Origin: JAEVLT01 sp964484065 | Lineage (GTDB): Bacteria; Bacillota; Bacilli; Bacillales; Cytobacillaceae | DNA: 64,000 nt | NCBI GenBank assembly: GCA_964484065.1 | Contig: CAZAEW010000006.1 | Location: 1 to 64,000, forward strand | Direction: 5' to 3' | Shown here: piece by piece, positions 7,119 to 17,956 of the stretch | Numbering within the stretch: the stretch's first letter is position 1 | Layout: every line of letters starts with the position of its first letter | The notes under the pieces: generated by a model | What the model saw: only the letters and a program-made list of their open reading frames with translations | Told to the model about the DNA's origin: nothing | Databases searched by the model: none | Program-made: the position numbers and the translations under genes

Positions 7119-8948
7119 ATGATGCTTTCATCTTTAAAACGATTTTTAATAGGAAGACCGTTAAAATCAACCGATTTAGGGGAACAAAAACTGAGCAAAA
7201 CAAAAGCATTAGCCGTTTTGTCTTCAGACGCACTGTCGTCTGTTGCCTACGGTCCTGAACAGGTGTTGATTGTCTTAGTGACAATAAGTGCGGCCGCCTT
7301 TTGGTATTCCATTCCGATTGCAATTGGAGTGCTTATTTTGTTAATCGCACTCATTTTATCTTACCGCCAGGTGATTTTTACCTATCCTCATGGGGGAGGG
7401 GCTTATGTTGTTTCAAAGGAAAACCTTGGCGAAAATCCAGGCTTGATTGCAGGCGGCTCCTTATTGGCGGATTACATTTTAACAGTATCAGTAAGTGTTT
7501 CTGCCGGTACGGATGCGGTCACTTCCGCATTCCCGGGCCTGCTTCCATATAATGTCATCATCGCTTGTTTATTAGTTATTTGTATTACGATTCTTAACCT
7601 GAGGGGGATTACGGAATCGGCATCGATTCTTGCCTATCCGGTATATTTATTTGTATTTGCTTTATTTATCTTAATCGGAGTGGGCCTTTATCATATCCTT
7701 AGCGGCAGGATTCCGGCAACTGCACATCCGGCAATTGGAACCCCTGTAGCCGGGATTAGTTTGTTTTTGCTTCTGAGAGCTTTCGCGTCTGGCTGTTCCG
7801 CATTAACGGGAGTAGAGGCGATCTCAAACGCCATTCCAAATTTCAAAAATCCGGCACCTAAAAATGCGGCAAAAACACTTTTGGCAATGGGCGGTTTGTT
7901 AGCTGTTTTATTTGTAGGTATTGTTTTTTTAGCTTATTATTACGGAATTGCCCCAAAAGCGGATGAGACCGTGGTTTCACAAATCGCTTCCCAGACTTTT
8001 GGCAGAAACTATATGTATTTTTTTATCCAAGGAACAACGGCTTTAATCCTTGTTCTTGCCGCGAACACCGGGTATTCCGCTTTTCCGCTGCTGGCGGTTA
8101 ATCTGGCAAAGGATAGGTATATTGCAAGGATGTTTACGGTAAGAGGAGACCGGCTGGGATATTCAAATGGAATCATTTTTCTATCCGTCACCTCGATACT
8201 CTTGATCATTGTATTCAAAGGAAAAACCGAACAGCTAATTCCGCTCTATGCAGTAGGGGTATTTATTCCATTTACACTTGCCCAGACAGGTATGTTTATG
8301 AAATGGATCCGTGAAAAGCCAGATGGATGGATGCTGAAGCTTATAACGAATCTGGTAGGTGCTGTAATCAGTTTTACAGTAATGATGATTTTCTTTATTA
8401 CCAAATTTGGACAGGTATGGCCGATTCTCATTTTTTTACCGCTTCTAGTAATGATTTTTCATCGCATAAAAAAGCATTATATTTTAGTTGGAAAACAATT
8501 AAGTGTGAACAATCGCAAATTTCTCCATCCAATAGAAGGCAATGTAATTATTGTTCCAGTCGCTGGGATGACTCATGTTGTGGAAAACACTCTCAATTAT
8601 GCCAAGTCTCTGTCTCCAAATCAAATCATTGCCGTATATGTGTCTTTTGAAAGGGAAGATGAAAAAATATTTGAAGAAAAATGGAATATGTGGCAGCCGG
8701 ATATTCGATTAGTCACTTTACAATCCTACTACCGGAGTGTTCTTCAGCCATTAACGAAATTTATTGATACCGTGGAACACAAAGCAAGTGAAGCCAACTA
8801 TACAGTAACGATTTTAATTCCACAGTTCATTCCAAAGAAAAAATGGCATAATATTCTCCATAACCAGACAAGCCTCTTAATTCGGGCATATCTGCTGTTA
8901 AAAAGAAATCTAATCGTCTCAACGGTTCCATTTCATTTGAAAGAATAG
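7119..8948 (+). CDS. kimA: KimA-type high-affinity potassium:proton symporter
   Basis: A 609-residue APC-superfamily transporter matching KimA (YdaO) of B. subtilis. The N-terminus has LGEQKLSKTKALAVLSSDALSSVAYGPEQ, a hallmark of the family, then about twelve membrane segments to residue ~460 including TYPHGGGAYVVSKENLG. A soluble C-terminal domain of ~150 residues (from NVIIVPVAGMTHV) is the region where c-di-AMP binds in characterised KimA. TTGGTGGTGAA precedes tandem ATGs at 7119 and 7122. In B. subtilis the gene is controlled by a c-di-AMP riboswitch; none is visible in the 180-base leader here, so regulation may be post-translational only. A bidirectional terminator follows. Confidence 0.9.
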   Translation: MMLSSLKRFLIGRPLKSTDLGEQKLSKTKALAVLSSDALSSVAYGPEQVLIVLVTISAAAFWYSIPIAIGVLILLIALILSYRQVIFTYPHGGGAYVVSKENLGENPGLIAGGSLLADYILTVSVSVSAGTDAVTSAFPGLLPYNVIIACLLVICITILNLRGITESASILAYPVYLFVFALFILIGVGLYHILSGRIPATAHPAIGTPVAGISLFLLLRAFASGCSALTGVEAISNAIPNFKNPAPKNAAKTLLAMGGLLAVLFVGIVFLAYYYGIAPKADETVVSQIASQTFGRNYMYFFIQGTTALILVLAANTGYSAFPLLAVNLAKDRYIARMFTVRGDRLGYSNGIIFLSVTSILLIIVFKGKTEQLIPLYAVGVFIPFTLAQTGMFMKWIREKPDGWMLKLITNLVGAVISFTVMMIFFITKFGQVWPILIFLPLLVMIFHRIKKHYILVGKQLSVNNRKFLHPIEGNVIIVPVAGMTHVVENTLNYAKSLSPNQIIAVYVSFEREDEKIFEEKWNMWQPDIRLVTLQSYYRSVLQPLTKFIDTVEHKASEANYTVTILIPQFIPKKKWHNILHNQTSLLIRAYLLLKRNLIVSTVPFHLKE

Positions 8949-8957
8949 CGAAAACGA

Positions 8958-9000
8958 TCAAAAAGCAGCCGGTTAAAATGATGGACCGGCTGCTTTTTGA
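8958..9000. terminator. Bidirectional terminator between kimA and the lysozyme-like gene
   Basis: A perfect 14 bp stem, AAAAAGCAGCCGGT / ACCGGCTGCTTTTT, with A and T flanks serves both converging genes. The last codons of the leftward gene lie inside the stem. Confidence 0.9.
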
Positions 9001-9629
9001 TTGTTGTAGGCAGTGATGCTGTCTGCTAACGATTCAATATTTTTGGTTACCTTTGAGCTATACGTGTAATCACCATAACAATAGGGATATCTGAAATTAT
9101 TTTTATTGCCGCCGCATGTATACAAATTTGGCTTTTTCCTGACTTGTATAAGGGAGTATTTTTTTGCAAGTTCTTCGCTATGTTTTCCACCCTGCTGAGA
9201 TACGAAATCAATATAACCGCTGCCCATATTATAGGCTTGGATAATGGTTTCAAAATCAACTTGTCTTTGTTTTCCATATAGGAGGATATGGTGGAAATGT
9301 TTCACTCCAATCTGAATGCTTTGATTTGGATCTTTAATTTCATTTCGGGCAAGTCCCGCCGATTCAGAAGCCTGCATCGGATCTCCGCCTCTTCCATGGC
9401 TTTCTTGCTGCATTAACGCAACTACAACGTTTGTATAACTTTCTAATTGATATTTTGACAGTTCGGCCTTAATCAAAGGGCGATATTTTCTTGCGTCCGC
9501 AAAAGGGTCATACTTCAAAAATTGAATATAATTTGGATTTAATGACAGCGCCATTGTGACAATCATAACAACCAGTAACATTAGCAGGACGAAGTTGGAT
9601 TTTGTTTTTTTCCGTCTTCGTTTTTTCAC
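8973..9629 (-). CDS. Membrane-anchored lysozyme-like (CwlT-type) muramidase domain protein
   Basis: A 218-residue protein with a basic start (KKRRRKKTKS), one membrane anchor (FVLLMLLVVMIVTMALSL) and an extracytoplasmic lysozyme-like domain. The catalytic Glu is in ALMQQESHGRGGDPMQASES and the conserved ending motif is IIQAYNMGSGYIDFV. Such domains cleave N-acetylmuramyl bonds; in CwlT of ICEBs1 a similar domain works with a peptidase domain that is absent here. GTG at 9629 is chosen because GGGAGAG lies just upstream; the frame is open further upstream but without a binding site. It is divergent from the giant glucan synthase gene. Confidence 0.83.
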   Translation of the reverse strand: MKKRRRKKTKSNFVLLMLLVVMIVTMALSLNPNYIQFLKYDPFADARKYRPLIKAELSKYQLESYTNVVVALMQQESHGRGGDPMQASESAGLARNEIKDPNQSIQIGVKHFHHILLYGKQRQVDFETIIQAYNMGSGYIDFVSQQGGKHSEELAKKYSLIQVRKKPNLYTCGGNKNNFRYPYCYGDYTYSSKVTKNIESLADSITAYNNQKAAGPSF

Positions 9630-9788
9630 GTTTCTACTCTCCCATTTCAATATATTTTTAATTCTATTATATAACCCGAATACGAGGCAAGATGAAGATG
9701 CTCGCAAGCGAACCTTTTTCGTGAATCTGTGTATGAAAAGATGCATCCTTGGGAATGTTTTCTAATGGATGCTAAAGAGGGGGAGCTT

Positions 9789-12700
9789 ATGATTTTAAAC
9801 AATGACGAATTAAGAGCTAGGGCTCATGAGTTCGCCCTGACTCACGAATTAAGTACAACAACTAATCCAGCAGCGCGTTTTTGGCCAGAGTTTAGAAAAG
9901 ACATGAACAGTCTCCATGCATTTGCGGACTACTTGCAAACAAGCAAGACCGAGTGTAAACAGCCTGCGGAGGATTGGCTTCTTGATCATATCAATTTTAT
10001 AGAGACACAGGCACAAGTCGTGTTCCGAGAATTACCCCGAAAAACCCTTAAACAGCTGCCTAGAATACGATCGACAGGGAAGCCGAGAATTTACGAGCTC
10101 TGCGGAGATTACCTTGAACACGTCGGCGGCCGATACGATATTCACTCATTTGAAAGCTATATTATGTCATATCAAGAAGTTTCTGTCCTGAAAGATATGG
10201 AATGCTCGGCTCTTATCAGCGCAATGAGGGTAATGATTATTCGCCGTCTGGCTTTCGTCATGCAGGATGTTCGCAGGAGGCATGATGTATGCCACACGAT
10301 TGTTTCTTTGCTGGAAAAAATAGGCTCAAAGGAAATGTCAGAGGAGAAAATCCGTGCTGTATTGGAAGTTGAAACCCGTAAACATAACTTTGGTCCAATC
10401 GAAATCGTTCATCTGGTCAAACACTTAAGTGAGTGGGAAGCAAATATCCAAATCGTCCATGATTGGCTTTCTTCCTATATTGAAAATAATGAAGCGAGTT
10501 TGGAACAAATTGTTTCTTTAGAACATCAGCTGCAAGCAGAACTTCAGATTACATGCGGTTATTTAGTACAAAGCCTTCACCTGTTGGAAAGGCTGCCATG
10601 GAGATTAACATTTTCGAAAATTTCCCATTTGGAAAAAATTCTCCTTTCTGATTCAAAAAGTGAATTTGAACACTTGGATCTATCCAGCAGGGACAGGCTC
10701 CGCAGCAGAGCAGCAATTATTGCCAGACAGCTCGGTGTACCTGAAACATTGGTGGCACAAACAGCTGTTAAATTAGCGAGAGAAGAGCAGAAGCACGATG
10801 AACAGCGATCCCGTAAAGCTTGTTTAGCCTATTACTTGCTGGACCCAGAAGGGATAGCAGCAATGCGTGTGAAATTAAGCGAGGAAGCAAGACCGCGTAT
10901 ATTACCGCAGATTGCTGTCCAGCGCCGCCCTTCTCTGTCATATTCAACTGGCATTATTTTGCTGTTTATCGGGTTAGTCATTGTGACTGCAATGTGGGTT
11001 AACAAAGGTATGCCTGCACGGCCATTAACATGGGCAGCAATCATTGCTGCACTGTTATTACCAATAAGTGACTGGGTCATCAGCATTATTCATGATGTGA
11101 TTTGTAAGTGTTGCAGTCCTTCCATTTTGTTAAGATATGATTTTTCTGAAAGTCTTCCAGAGGACGCCAGAACAATGGTTGTCATGCCGATTATTTGGTC
11201 AAGTATCGAAGAAGTTGATGATGTCGTAGACCGATTGCATGTTCACTACTTGGCAAATCGGCAAGATAACATTCACTTTAGTATATTGGCTGATTTTTAT
11301 GATTCATCAAGTAAGAATCAGTCAAGTGATGATGAAATTGTTGCTCATGCTGTAAAGCGCATTTCCGCTTTGCAAAAGCGATATGGAATGGATAAGTTTT
11401 TCTTGTTTCACAGAATGCGGCGATACGATCCGGTAGACGATATTTATATGGGATGGGAACGAAAACGCGGCAAGCTGGTTGAATTTGTTGAGGTTCTAAC
11501 AGGGAGAAGTGAAACGAGTTATTCCATCATTCATGGTCAGATTGACATCTTAGGGGAAATCAAATATGTTTTTACGACTGATCATGATACACAGCTTCCA
11601 ATTGGGGTTGTCAGCCGCTTAGCTGGGACGATTCATTTTCCCTATAACCGTCCGCGGCTTAATAAGAATGGAACCCGTGTTATCGAAGGATTCGGCATTT
11701 TGCAGCCAAGGATTACGGTGAATTTTCAATCCACCCAAAACTCACGCTTTGCCGCTTTATGGGCTGGAGAACCGGGAATTGATCCATATGCGTTTGCTGT
11801 TTCAAATGCCTATCAGGACTTTTTCGGACAGGGTATATTTGTCGGAAAGGGTATTTTTGATGTGGAAGCCTTTCAAAAGACTTTGGTCAACCGCATCCCG
11901 GATCACCATGTATTGAGCCACGATTTGTTGGAAGGCGGTTTTCTCCGCGCAGGTCTAACGTCAGATATCGAGGTCGTTGAGTCGCACCCAAGCACATTTT
12001 ATGCGCATGAACGGCGGGCCCATCGGTGGATCCGAGGTGACTGGCAGCTCATTAAATGGCTGGGGGAAAATTGTAAAGACCGCTATGGAGAAATGAGAAA
12101 AGTGGATCTTGGAGGTCTGACTCGCTGGCAAATATTTGATAATTTGCGTCGAAGTCTCCTGGCACCTGTACTGTTTATTGTCGCATTATTGGGGCTTGGG
12201 GTACTTCCCGGGAGAAGCTGGGTTTGGGAAACAATCGTTTTGTTAACTGTTTTTATTCCTTTTTTACAGGAGATTGTATCAACTGCTCTGGGAGGAGGTT
12301 TTAAAGGCAGGCCATTAGCGATTACTTTTTTGCAATGTGTTGTACTCCTTGTTACCCTTCCATATACAGCCGTTCTATCAATGGATGCGATCATACGAAC
12401 ACTTTATCGTGTGTATGTAAGCAAAAAAAATTTATTGGAATGGACACCTTCTGCTGATATGGATCGAGAGGGAGTTAATGAACGAGTGTTTATGTATGAG
12501 ACACAGGGATATATTCTTGCATTGCTATTTGCTGTAATCGCCTGGCTTTTAGGAGGGATATTTCCCAGAGCAACCGGAACGATTTTATTTATTTTGTGGC
12601 TGATGGCGCGTCCTATTATTCAGCAGCTTAACCAACCGGAAAAACGAAATGATTTTGTCTGGCTGAAGGCCGCCCGCCCAGAATTAAGGGAATTGGCTCA

Positions 12701-15700
12701 AAAGATTTGGGCCTTTTATGCCCGCTATGTAACAGAAGAAGAATCATGGCTTCCGCCAGATAATGTACAATATCATCCAAAGGAAAAAATTGCTCATCGT
12801 ACATCACCGACGAACATCGGACTATATTTAACCTGTGTTTTAGCTGCGAGGGATTTTGAATTTATTAACACCGCTAATATGCTAAAACGAATTGAAGCAA
12901 CCATTAAAACGATTAAAGGAATGGAAAAATGGAATGGCCATTTATTAAACTGGTATGATACATGTTCAGCCAGGCCGCTTTTCCCCAGATATGTTTCAAC
13001 AGTAGATTCCGGAAACTTTATTGCCTATTTAATGGTTCTTAATCAAGGTCTGGAAGAATGGGGTGAACATGAACCTGAGCATCAAGAACAGATTAAAAAA
13101 TTGAAAAGTGAAATCAGCGGGCTTATTACCCAAACAAATTTTAAAGCATTGTATAATGCCGATGAGCGGCTGTTTTCACTTGGCTATCATGTTGATACGA
13201 ACAAAAAGGATACTACTTTGTATGATTTGATGGCATCAGAGGCAAGACAAGCAAGCTTTGCCGCTATTGCTTTGGGGCAAATTCCCGCCTCCCATTGGTT
13301 TTCTTTAGGAAGAACGATGACTTTGTCAAGCGAGTACAAAACCCTTTTATCATGGTCCGGGACAATGTTTGAATATTTAATGCCAAGCTTGATCATGCGT
13401 ACCTACAGAAATACAATCTGGGATTCAACTTATCGAGGAGTTGTACTCAAACAGAGATCCTACGCTGAAAAATATCAAATTCCATTTGGAATCTCAGAAA
13501 GCGGATACTATGCATTTGATTATCAATTGAACTACCAGTATCGTGCCTTTGGTGTTCCAGGATTGGGACTTGATCGCGGATTAGAACAGAATTTGGTAAT
13601 TGCCCCTTATGCGACGATCATGGCACTGCCATTTGCCGGCGAAGCAAGTCTTAAAGCTTTGAAGGATTTGGAAAAATACGAGGCTAATGGGCAATTCGGA
13701 TATTACGAAGCCATTGATTTTACGACAGGCCGAATGCCTAAAGGGATTCCATATCAAGTAGTAAAAAGCTATATGGCACACCATCAGGGAATGAGCATGC
13801 TGACGATTACCAATTTGCTGATTGAAGATTTAATGATCAAAAGGTTTCATACGGATCCAAGGGTCAGAGCAGCTGATTTGCTTTTGCAGGAGCGTATACC
13901 TTCCAAAGCGTCATTTATTAAAGAGCCGATTGGATATCATTCACAATTTAATGATTTTGACGAAAAGTTAAGTAATCCGGAACATACTTTCACAGAACCA
14001 ACCGTGATTCCTGAAGTGAACGTCCATTCTAATCAACGTTTGACGAGTGTGAATTCCAACTATGGAACCGGAATGCTTCTATGGAACGGGATTTCCATAA
14101 CAAGATGGATTGAAGATTCTGTTACGGATCGCTCTGGGATGGCAGTTTATATTCATGATGTTCATAAGGAAAAAACATGGAGCGTATCCAGATATCCATG
14201 CAGTGAAATTCTGAAAGGAAAAGCCGTATTTAGACTGGATAAGACGGTTTACGAAAGTGAGAATCATGATATTTTATCCAGACTTGAAATTACGGTTTCG
14301 CCGGATATGGATGCAGAAGTAAGAAGATTGAAACTGGTGAATAACAGCGAAGAAGAACGCATCCTTGAAGTTACAACGCTTCAAGAGTTGGCGATGGCGA
14401 GTCCTTCTGCAGTAAATGCGCATCCCGCGTTTAATAAGCTATTCATCGAGACGAGTCATGACCCGCAATCGCAAAGCTTGTTAGCAAAGAGACGTGCCCG
14501 TGATGACGAAGAGAAGGAGACGTGGGCAGTCCATACGATTTATGTGGATTCGGAGGAAGAAGCGGGTAATTATGAATACGAAACGGATCGGGCAAAATTT
14601 ATCGGCAGGGGTTACTCATTAAATAAACCGAAGGCTGCCAGATCACGTCTCCGAGGGCTTACAGGTTCTGTTGTAGATCCTGCCTTTGCGATGAGAAGAC
14701 GTATCCATATGGAACCAGGGAAGTCAATATTACTGTATATGGTCACAGGTGTTGGTGAGACCCGTGAAAAAGTATTGGATATTGTTCAGCAATTACGGGA
14801 ACCCAAACAAGCATCCCGTACTTTCCATCTGGCTTGGGTACGTTCGCAAATTGATCTGCGGCATATGCACCTTACACCTAACCAGGCAATGATCGCTTAC
14901 AAATTGGCAGGAAGACTTTTGTTTTCTCCGCCATTATCAGCTGCACGCCGAGAAGCGATTTTACGGAATTCTCTGGGGCAATCTGCTTTATGGCCGCACG
15001 GTATTAGCGGTGATGTACCAGTTGCTTTAGTCACAATTAAAAATAGTTCTGATTTACCTTTTGTTGTTTTGCTTTCACGTCAGCATCAGTATTTATGTAC
15101 GCTTGGTCTCGATATTGATCTTGTTGTACTTGATGAAACGGTCGGAGGCTATCAAGATCAGCTGCTTAACCAGCTGAAGGATCAGCTCGCAGCAAGAGGG
15201 CTAAGCCATATGAAACGGTTTATCGGACTAAAGGAATCACAGCTGTCAGAGGAAGAACGCATTCTCCTCAAAGCAACGGCACGGGTCATAATCCGGGCGG
15301 GAGGTCCAAGTCTCTCATCTCAATTACGCATAGAAACGGTGCCATCAAAACAAATAGATGTACTGCAGAGTAAAATAAACGAAAATCAAGAGAAAAGACA
15401 ATTATCGAATGAGAAAGCTAAAGGTGAATTCCCCAATGGGTGGGGCGGATTTGTTGACAAAGGAAAATCGTACCAAATACATGTTCAAAAGGACGTCTAT
15501 TTGCCAAGACCATGGAGCAATATCATTGCAAATAAGCAGTTTGGCTGTTTAATTACCGACTTTGGCTCGGGATATAGCTGGTGGCGAAATTCGAGGGAAT
15601 GCAAACTTACCCCATGGACAAATGATCCAGTCCTTGATCAGCCAGGAGAATGTCTGTATTTAAGGGATCTGGATACAAAACAAACTTGGTCTGCAACCCC

Positions 15701-17864
15701 AAAACCTGCCGGCCAACATTTTGCTTACAAAGTAACGCATGGAAAAGGATTCAGCCGTTTTGAACAATTAGACGGTGAGATCGTTCATTCGATGGAAATC
15801 ACAGTCCCGTTAAACGATTCAATCAAACTCATTCAATTGCAGCTTAGAAATAAAAGTAAACACAATAAGCGAATTTCGATAACGTATTATGCGGAATGGG
15901 TGATTGGTGTTACAAGGGAAGCACAAGCCCCCTTTATCGTTACAGATTGGGATAAGAAATATAAAACGTTATTAGCCCGTAACACCTATCAGGAAAAATT
16001 CCGGGATGCCATCAGCTTTTTAAACATCACTCCATCTGAGTCCAAACCGGAAGCGAAATATTCATGGACATGTAACAGAAATGAATTTATCGGCCTTGGA
16101 GGTACTTTAGAGAATCCTGCAGCATTAATGGAAAAAAAACTTTCTGATCAGACTGGAACTTTTTCAAATAGTTGCGGGGCGGTGCAGACAGTTGTTGAAA
16201 TCCCGGCTGACAATGAGGTAACCCTAAACATTTTATTAGGCTGTGCTTCCTCGAAAAAAGAAGTTTACTCACTTCTTGAACAATACCGTCAGCCTGAAGC
16301 TTTTGAAAAAACCCGTTCAAGTGTGGACCATTATTGGCAGCGGGTGCTTGGGCAGGTTCAGATTTCAACTCCAGACCGGGCAATGGATATCATGATGAAC
16401 GGCTGGCTCCTATATCAAACTCTTTCCTGCCGATTGTGGGCTCGTACAGCATTTTATCAAGCAGGTGGGGCATTTGGCTTCCGTGACCAGCTTCAGGATT
16501 CTCTGGCATTGTTACACTCGGACCCTTCCATTACCCGGAAACAGATTTTAATTAATGCTGCTCACCAATATCGAGAAGGGGATGTACAGCATTGGTGGCA
16601 TGAAGAAACACATAAGGGAATCCGTACAAAATTTTCTGATGATTTGTTGTGGCTTCCTTATACTGTTTCCCGATATTTGGAACAGACTGGTGACAATGAT
16701 CTTTTAAATGAGTCAGTTCCCTTTTTGCAAAGTGAAATATTAAAAGGGGAAGAATTAGAGCGATATGAAGATACTGTTGTATCTGAAGAAACAGGTACAA
16801 TCATCGAACATTGCCTGAGGTCTATTCGCCATGCTTTAAAATATGGTGAACACGGCATTCCGCTAATGGGAATTGGTGATTGGAATGATGGAATGAGCCG
16901 AATCGGAGCCAAAGGAAGAGGGGAGAGCGTCTGGTTAGGCTGGTTCCTGATTGATATATTAAATAGATTTTTGCGATTCGGTCCTGGGACGATTTCTTCA
17001 CAGGTAACAAAACAATTCGAACAGGCGATCCGGGAATTGGAACGCAATCTGAATCAACATGCTTGGGACGGAGCATGGTTCCGCAGAGCTTTTACCGACT
17101 CAGGTGAATGGATTGGCACAAACAGGAATAAGGAATGCCGAATTGATGCGATTGCCCAGTCTTGGGCGGTTATTTCGCAAGGAACCTCTATTGACAGGCA
17201 AATGCGGGCAATGTTTTCCTTTGACCGCGAACTGGTCGATCGTGAATTAAGCCTTGCCCGATTATTAACAAAGCCGTTTGATGAGTCCCGTCCGAGTCCG
17301 GGATACATTCAGGGATATCCTCCGGGTATTCGAGAAAACGGGGGTCAATACACACATGGTGTCATTTGGGGGATTTGTGCGTGGACAATCTTGAAACAAC
17401 ATGATAAGGCATTTGAACTTTTTTCAATGCTAAATCCAATTAATCACACACGAACGTTCCGGGATGTCCAAACATATGAAAATGAACCTTATGCGATGTC
17501 TGCGGATGTATATACTGCTTATCCTCATCAAGGAAGGGGAGGATGGTCTTGGTATACAGGAGCATCGGGATGGATGTACCAAGCAGGACTAGAGTATATT
17601 TTAGGTGTAAAACTGCAGGGAAATCGGTTATCGATTCAGCCTTGCGTGCCATATGATTGGAAATCTTTCCATATTGACTATCGTTTTGGAAATACCTTGT
17701 ATTCAATTGAGGTCTATTGCAGGCATGAGCATGGTATTCCGGTAAAATGGGTGGTTAATGGGAAAGATGCCGGCAACCAGCCTTATTTAGAACTAATCGA
17801 TGATGGCCAAACCCATCAAGTAGAGGTGTATTTAGGATTGGTGCGGAAAAGCACAGTTGGTTAA
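9789..17864 (+). CDS. NdvB-like cyclic beta-1,2-glucan synthase
   Basis: A single 2691-residue membrane protein with the architecture of cyclic beta-1,2-glucan synthases (GT84 plus GH94). In order: a helical N-terminal region; two membrane segments (~384-434); a GT84-type glycosyltransferase with TDHDTQLP (~597), GQGIFVGKGIF and HDLLEGGFLRAG, and the acceptor-type HRWIRGDWQ; a further membrane block (~786-940); a glycoamylase-like domain with YYAFDYQLNYQYRAFGVPGL (~1240) and MAHHQGMSML (~1329); then two sandwich regions and a C-terminal GH94 phosphorylase-like domain with the catalytic-type IGDWNDGMSRIG (~2361). Known enzymes build a beta-1,2-glucan from UDP-glucose and cyclise it. The ATG at 9789 follows GAGGGGGAG. 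It stands alone with a terminator. Rhizobia and Brucella are the classic hosts; its role in a Bacillaceae member is open. Confidence 0.87.
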   Translation: MILNNDELRARAHEFALTHELSTTTNPAARFWPEFRKDMNSLHAFADYLQTSKTECKQPAEDWLLDHINFIETQAQVVFRELPRKTLKQLPRIRSTGKPRIYELCGDYLEHVGGRYDIHSFESYIMSYQEVSVLKDMECSALISAMRVMIIRRLAFVMQDVRRRHDVCHTIVSLLEKIGSKEMSEEKIRAVLEVETRKHNFGPIEIVHLVKHLSEWEANIQIVHDWLSSYIENNEASLEQIVSLEHQLQAELQITCGYLVQSLHLLERLPWRLTFSKISHLEKILLSDSKSEFEHLDLSSRDRLRSRAAIIARQLGVPETLVAQTAVKLAREEQKHDEQRSRKACLAYYLLDPEGIAAMRVKLSEEARPRILPQIAVQRRPSLSYSTGIILLFIGLVIVTAMWVNKGMPARPLTWAAIIAALLLPISDWVISIIHDVICKCCSPSILLRYDFSESLPEDARTMVVMPIIWSSIEEVDDVVDRLHVHYLANRQDNIHFSILADFYDSSSKNQSSDDEIVAHAVKRISALQKRYGMDKFFLFHRMRRYDPVDDIYMGWERKRGKLVEFVEVLTGRSETSYSIIHGQIDILGEIKYVFTTDHDTQLPIGVVSRLAGTIHFPYNRPRLNKNGTRVIEGFGILQPRITVNFQSTQNSRFAALWAGEPGIDPYAFAVSNAYQDFFGQGIFVGKGIFDVEAFQKTLVNRIPDHHVLSHDLLEGGFLRAGLTSDIEVVESHPSTFYAHERRAHRWIRGDWQLIKWLGENCKDRYGEMRKVDLGGLTRWQIFDNLRRSLLAPVLFIVALLGLGVLPGRSWVWETIVLLTVFIPFLQEIVSTALGGGFKGRPLAITFLQCVVLLVTLPYTAVLSMDAIIRTLYRVYVSKKNLLEWTPSADMDREGVNERVFMYETQGYILALLFAVIAWLLGGIFPRATGTILFILWLMARPIIQQLNQPEKRNDFVWLKAARPELRELAQKIWAFYARYVTEEESWLPPDNVQYHPKEKIAHRTSPTNIGLYLTCVLAARDFEFINTANMLKRIEATIKTIKGMEKWNGHLLNWYDTCSARPLFPRYVSTVDSGNFIAYLMVLNQGLEEWGEHEPEHQEQIKKLKSEISGLITQTNFKALYNADERLFSLGYHVDTNKKDTTLYDLMASEARQASFAAIALGQIPASHWFSLGRTMTLSSEYKTLLSWSGTMFEYLMPSLIMRTYRNTIWDSTYRGVVLKQRSYAEKYQIPFGISESGYYAFDYQLNYQYRAFGVPGLGLDRGLEQNLVIAPYATIMALPFAGEASLKALKDLEKYEANGQFGYYEAIDFTTGRMPKGIPYQVVKSYMAHHQGMSMLTITNLLIEDLMIKRFHTDPRVRAADLLLQERIPSKASFIKEPIGYHSQFNDFDEKLSNPEHTFTEPTVIPEVNVHSNQRLTSVNSNYGTGMLLWNGISITRWIEDSVTDRSGMAVYIHDVHKEKTWSVSRYPCSEILKGKAVFRLDKTVYESENHDILSRLEITVSPDMDAEVRRLKLVNNSEEERILEVTTLQELAMASPSAVNAHPAFNKLFIETSHDPQSQSLLAKRRARDDEEKETWAVHTIYVDSEEEAGNYEYETDRAKFIGRGYSLNKPKAARSRLRGLTGSVVDPAFAMRRRIHMEPGKSILLYMVTGVGETREKVLDIVQQLREPKQASRTFHLAWVRSQIDLRHMHLTPNQAMIAYKLAGRLLFSPPLSAARREAILRNSLGQSALWPHGISGDVPVALVTIKNSSDLPFVVLLSRQHQYLCTLGLDIDLVVLDETVGGYQDQLLNQLKDQLAARGLSHMKRFIGLKESQLSEEERILLKATARVIIRAGGPSLSSQLRIETVPSKQIDVLQSKINENQEKRQLSNEKAKGEFPNGWGGFVDKGKSYQIHVQKDVYLPRPWSNIIANKQFGCLITDFGSGYSWWRNSRECKLTPWTNDPVLDQPGECLYLRDLDTKQTWSATPKPAGQHFAYKVTHGKGFSRFEQLDGEIVHSMEITVPLNDSIKLIQLQLRNKSKHNKRISITYYAEWVIGVTREAQAPFIVTDWDKKYKTLLARNTYQEKFRDAISFLNITPSESKPEAKYSWTCNRNEFIGLGGTLENPAALMEKKLSDQTGTFSNSCGAVQTVVEIPADNEVTLNILLGCASSKKEVYSLLEQYRQPEAFEKTRSSVDHYWQRVLGQVQISTPDRAMDIMMNGWLLYQTLSCRLWARTAFYQAGGAFGFRDQLQDSLALLHSDPSITRKQILINAAHQYREGDVQHWWHEETHKGIRTKFSDDLLWLPYTVSRYLEQTGDNDLLNESVPFLQSEILKGEELERYEDTVVSEETGTIIEHCLRSIRHALKYGEHGIPLMGIGDWNDGMSRIGAKGRGESVWLGWFLIDILNRFLRFGPGTISSQVTKQFEQAIRELERNLNQHAWDGAWFRRAFTDSGEWIGTNRNKECRIDAIAQSWAVISQGTSIDRQMRAMFSFDRELVDRELSLARLLTKPFDESRPSPGYIQGYPPGIRENGGQYTHGVIWGICAWTILKQHDKAFELFSMLNPINHTRTFRDVQTYENEPYAMSADVYTAYPHQGRGGWSWYTGASGWMYQAGLEYILGVKLQGNRLSIQPCVPYDWKSFHIDYRFGNTLYSIEVYCRHEHGIPVKWVVNGKDAGNQPYLELIDDGQTHQVEVYLGLVRKSTVG

Positions 17865-17910
17865 GAGAAATAATGGATACGGAAAATGGACTGTTTAAAC
17901 TATCCCAGTA

Positions 17911-17956
17911 AAGGAGCTGGAGAAAAATTTGAAGGTTTTTCTCCATCTCCTTTTTT
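17911..17956 (+). terminator. Terminator of the glucan synthase gene
   Basis: GGAGCTGGAGAAAAA pairs with TTTTTCTCCATCTCC with one mismatch and is followed by six T. Confidence 0.85.

Noticed and set aside
10832..17706. Several minus-strand frames inside the glucan synthase gene
   Set aside because: They overlap a continuous 2691-codon gene with clear domain motifs and lack binding sites of their own.
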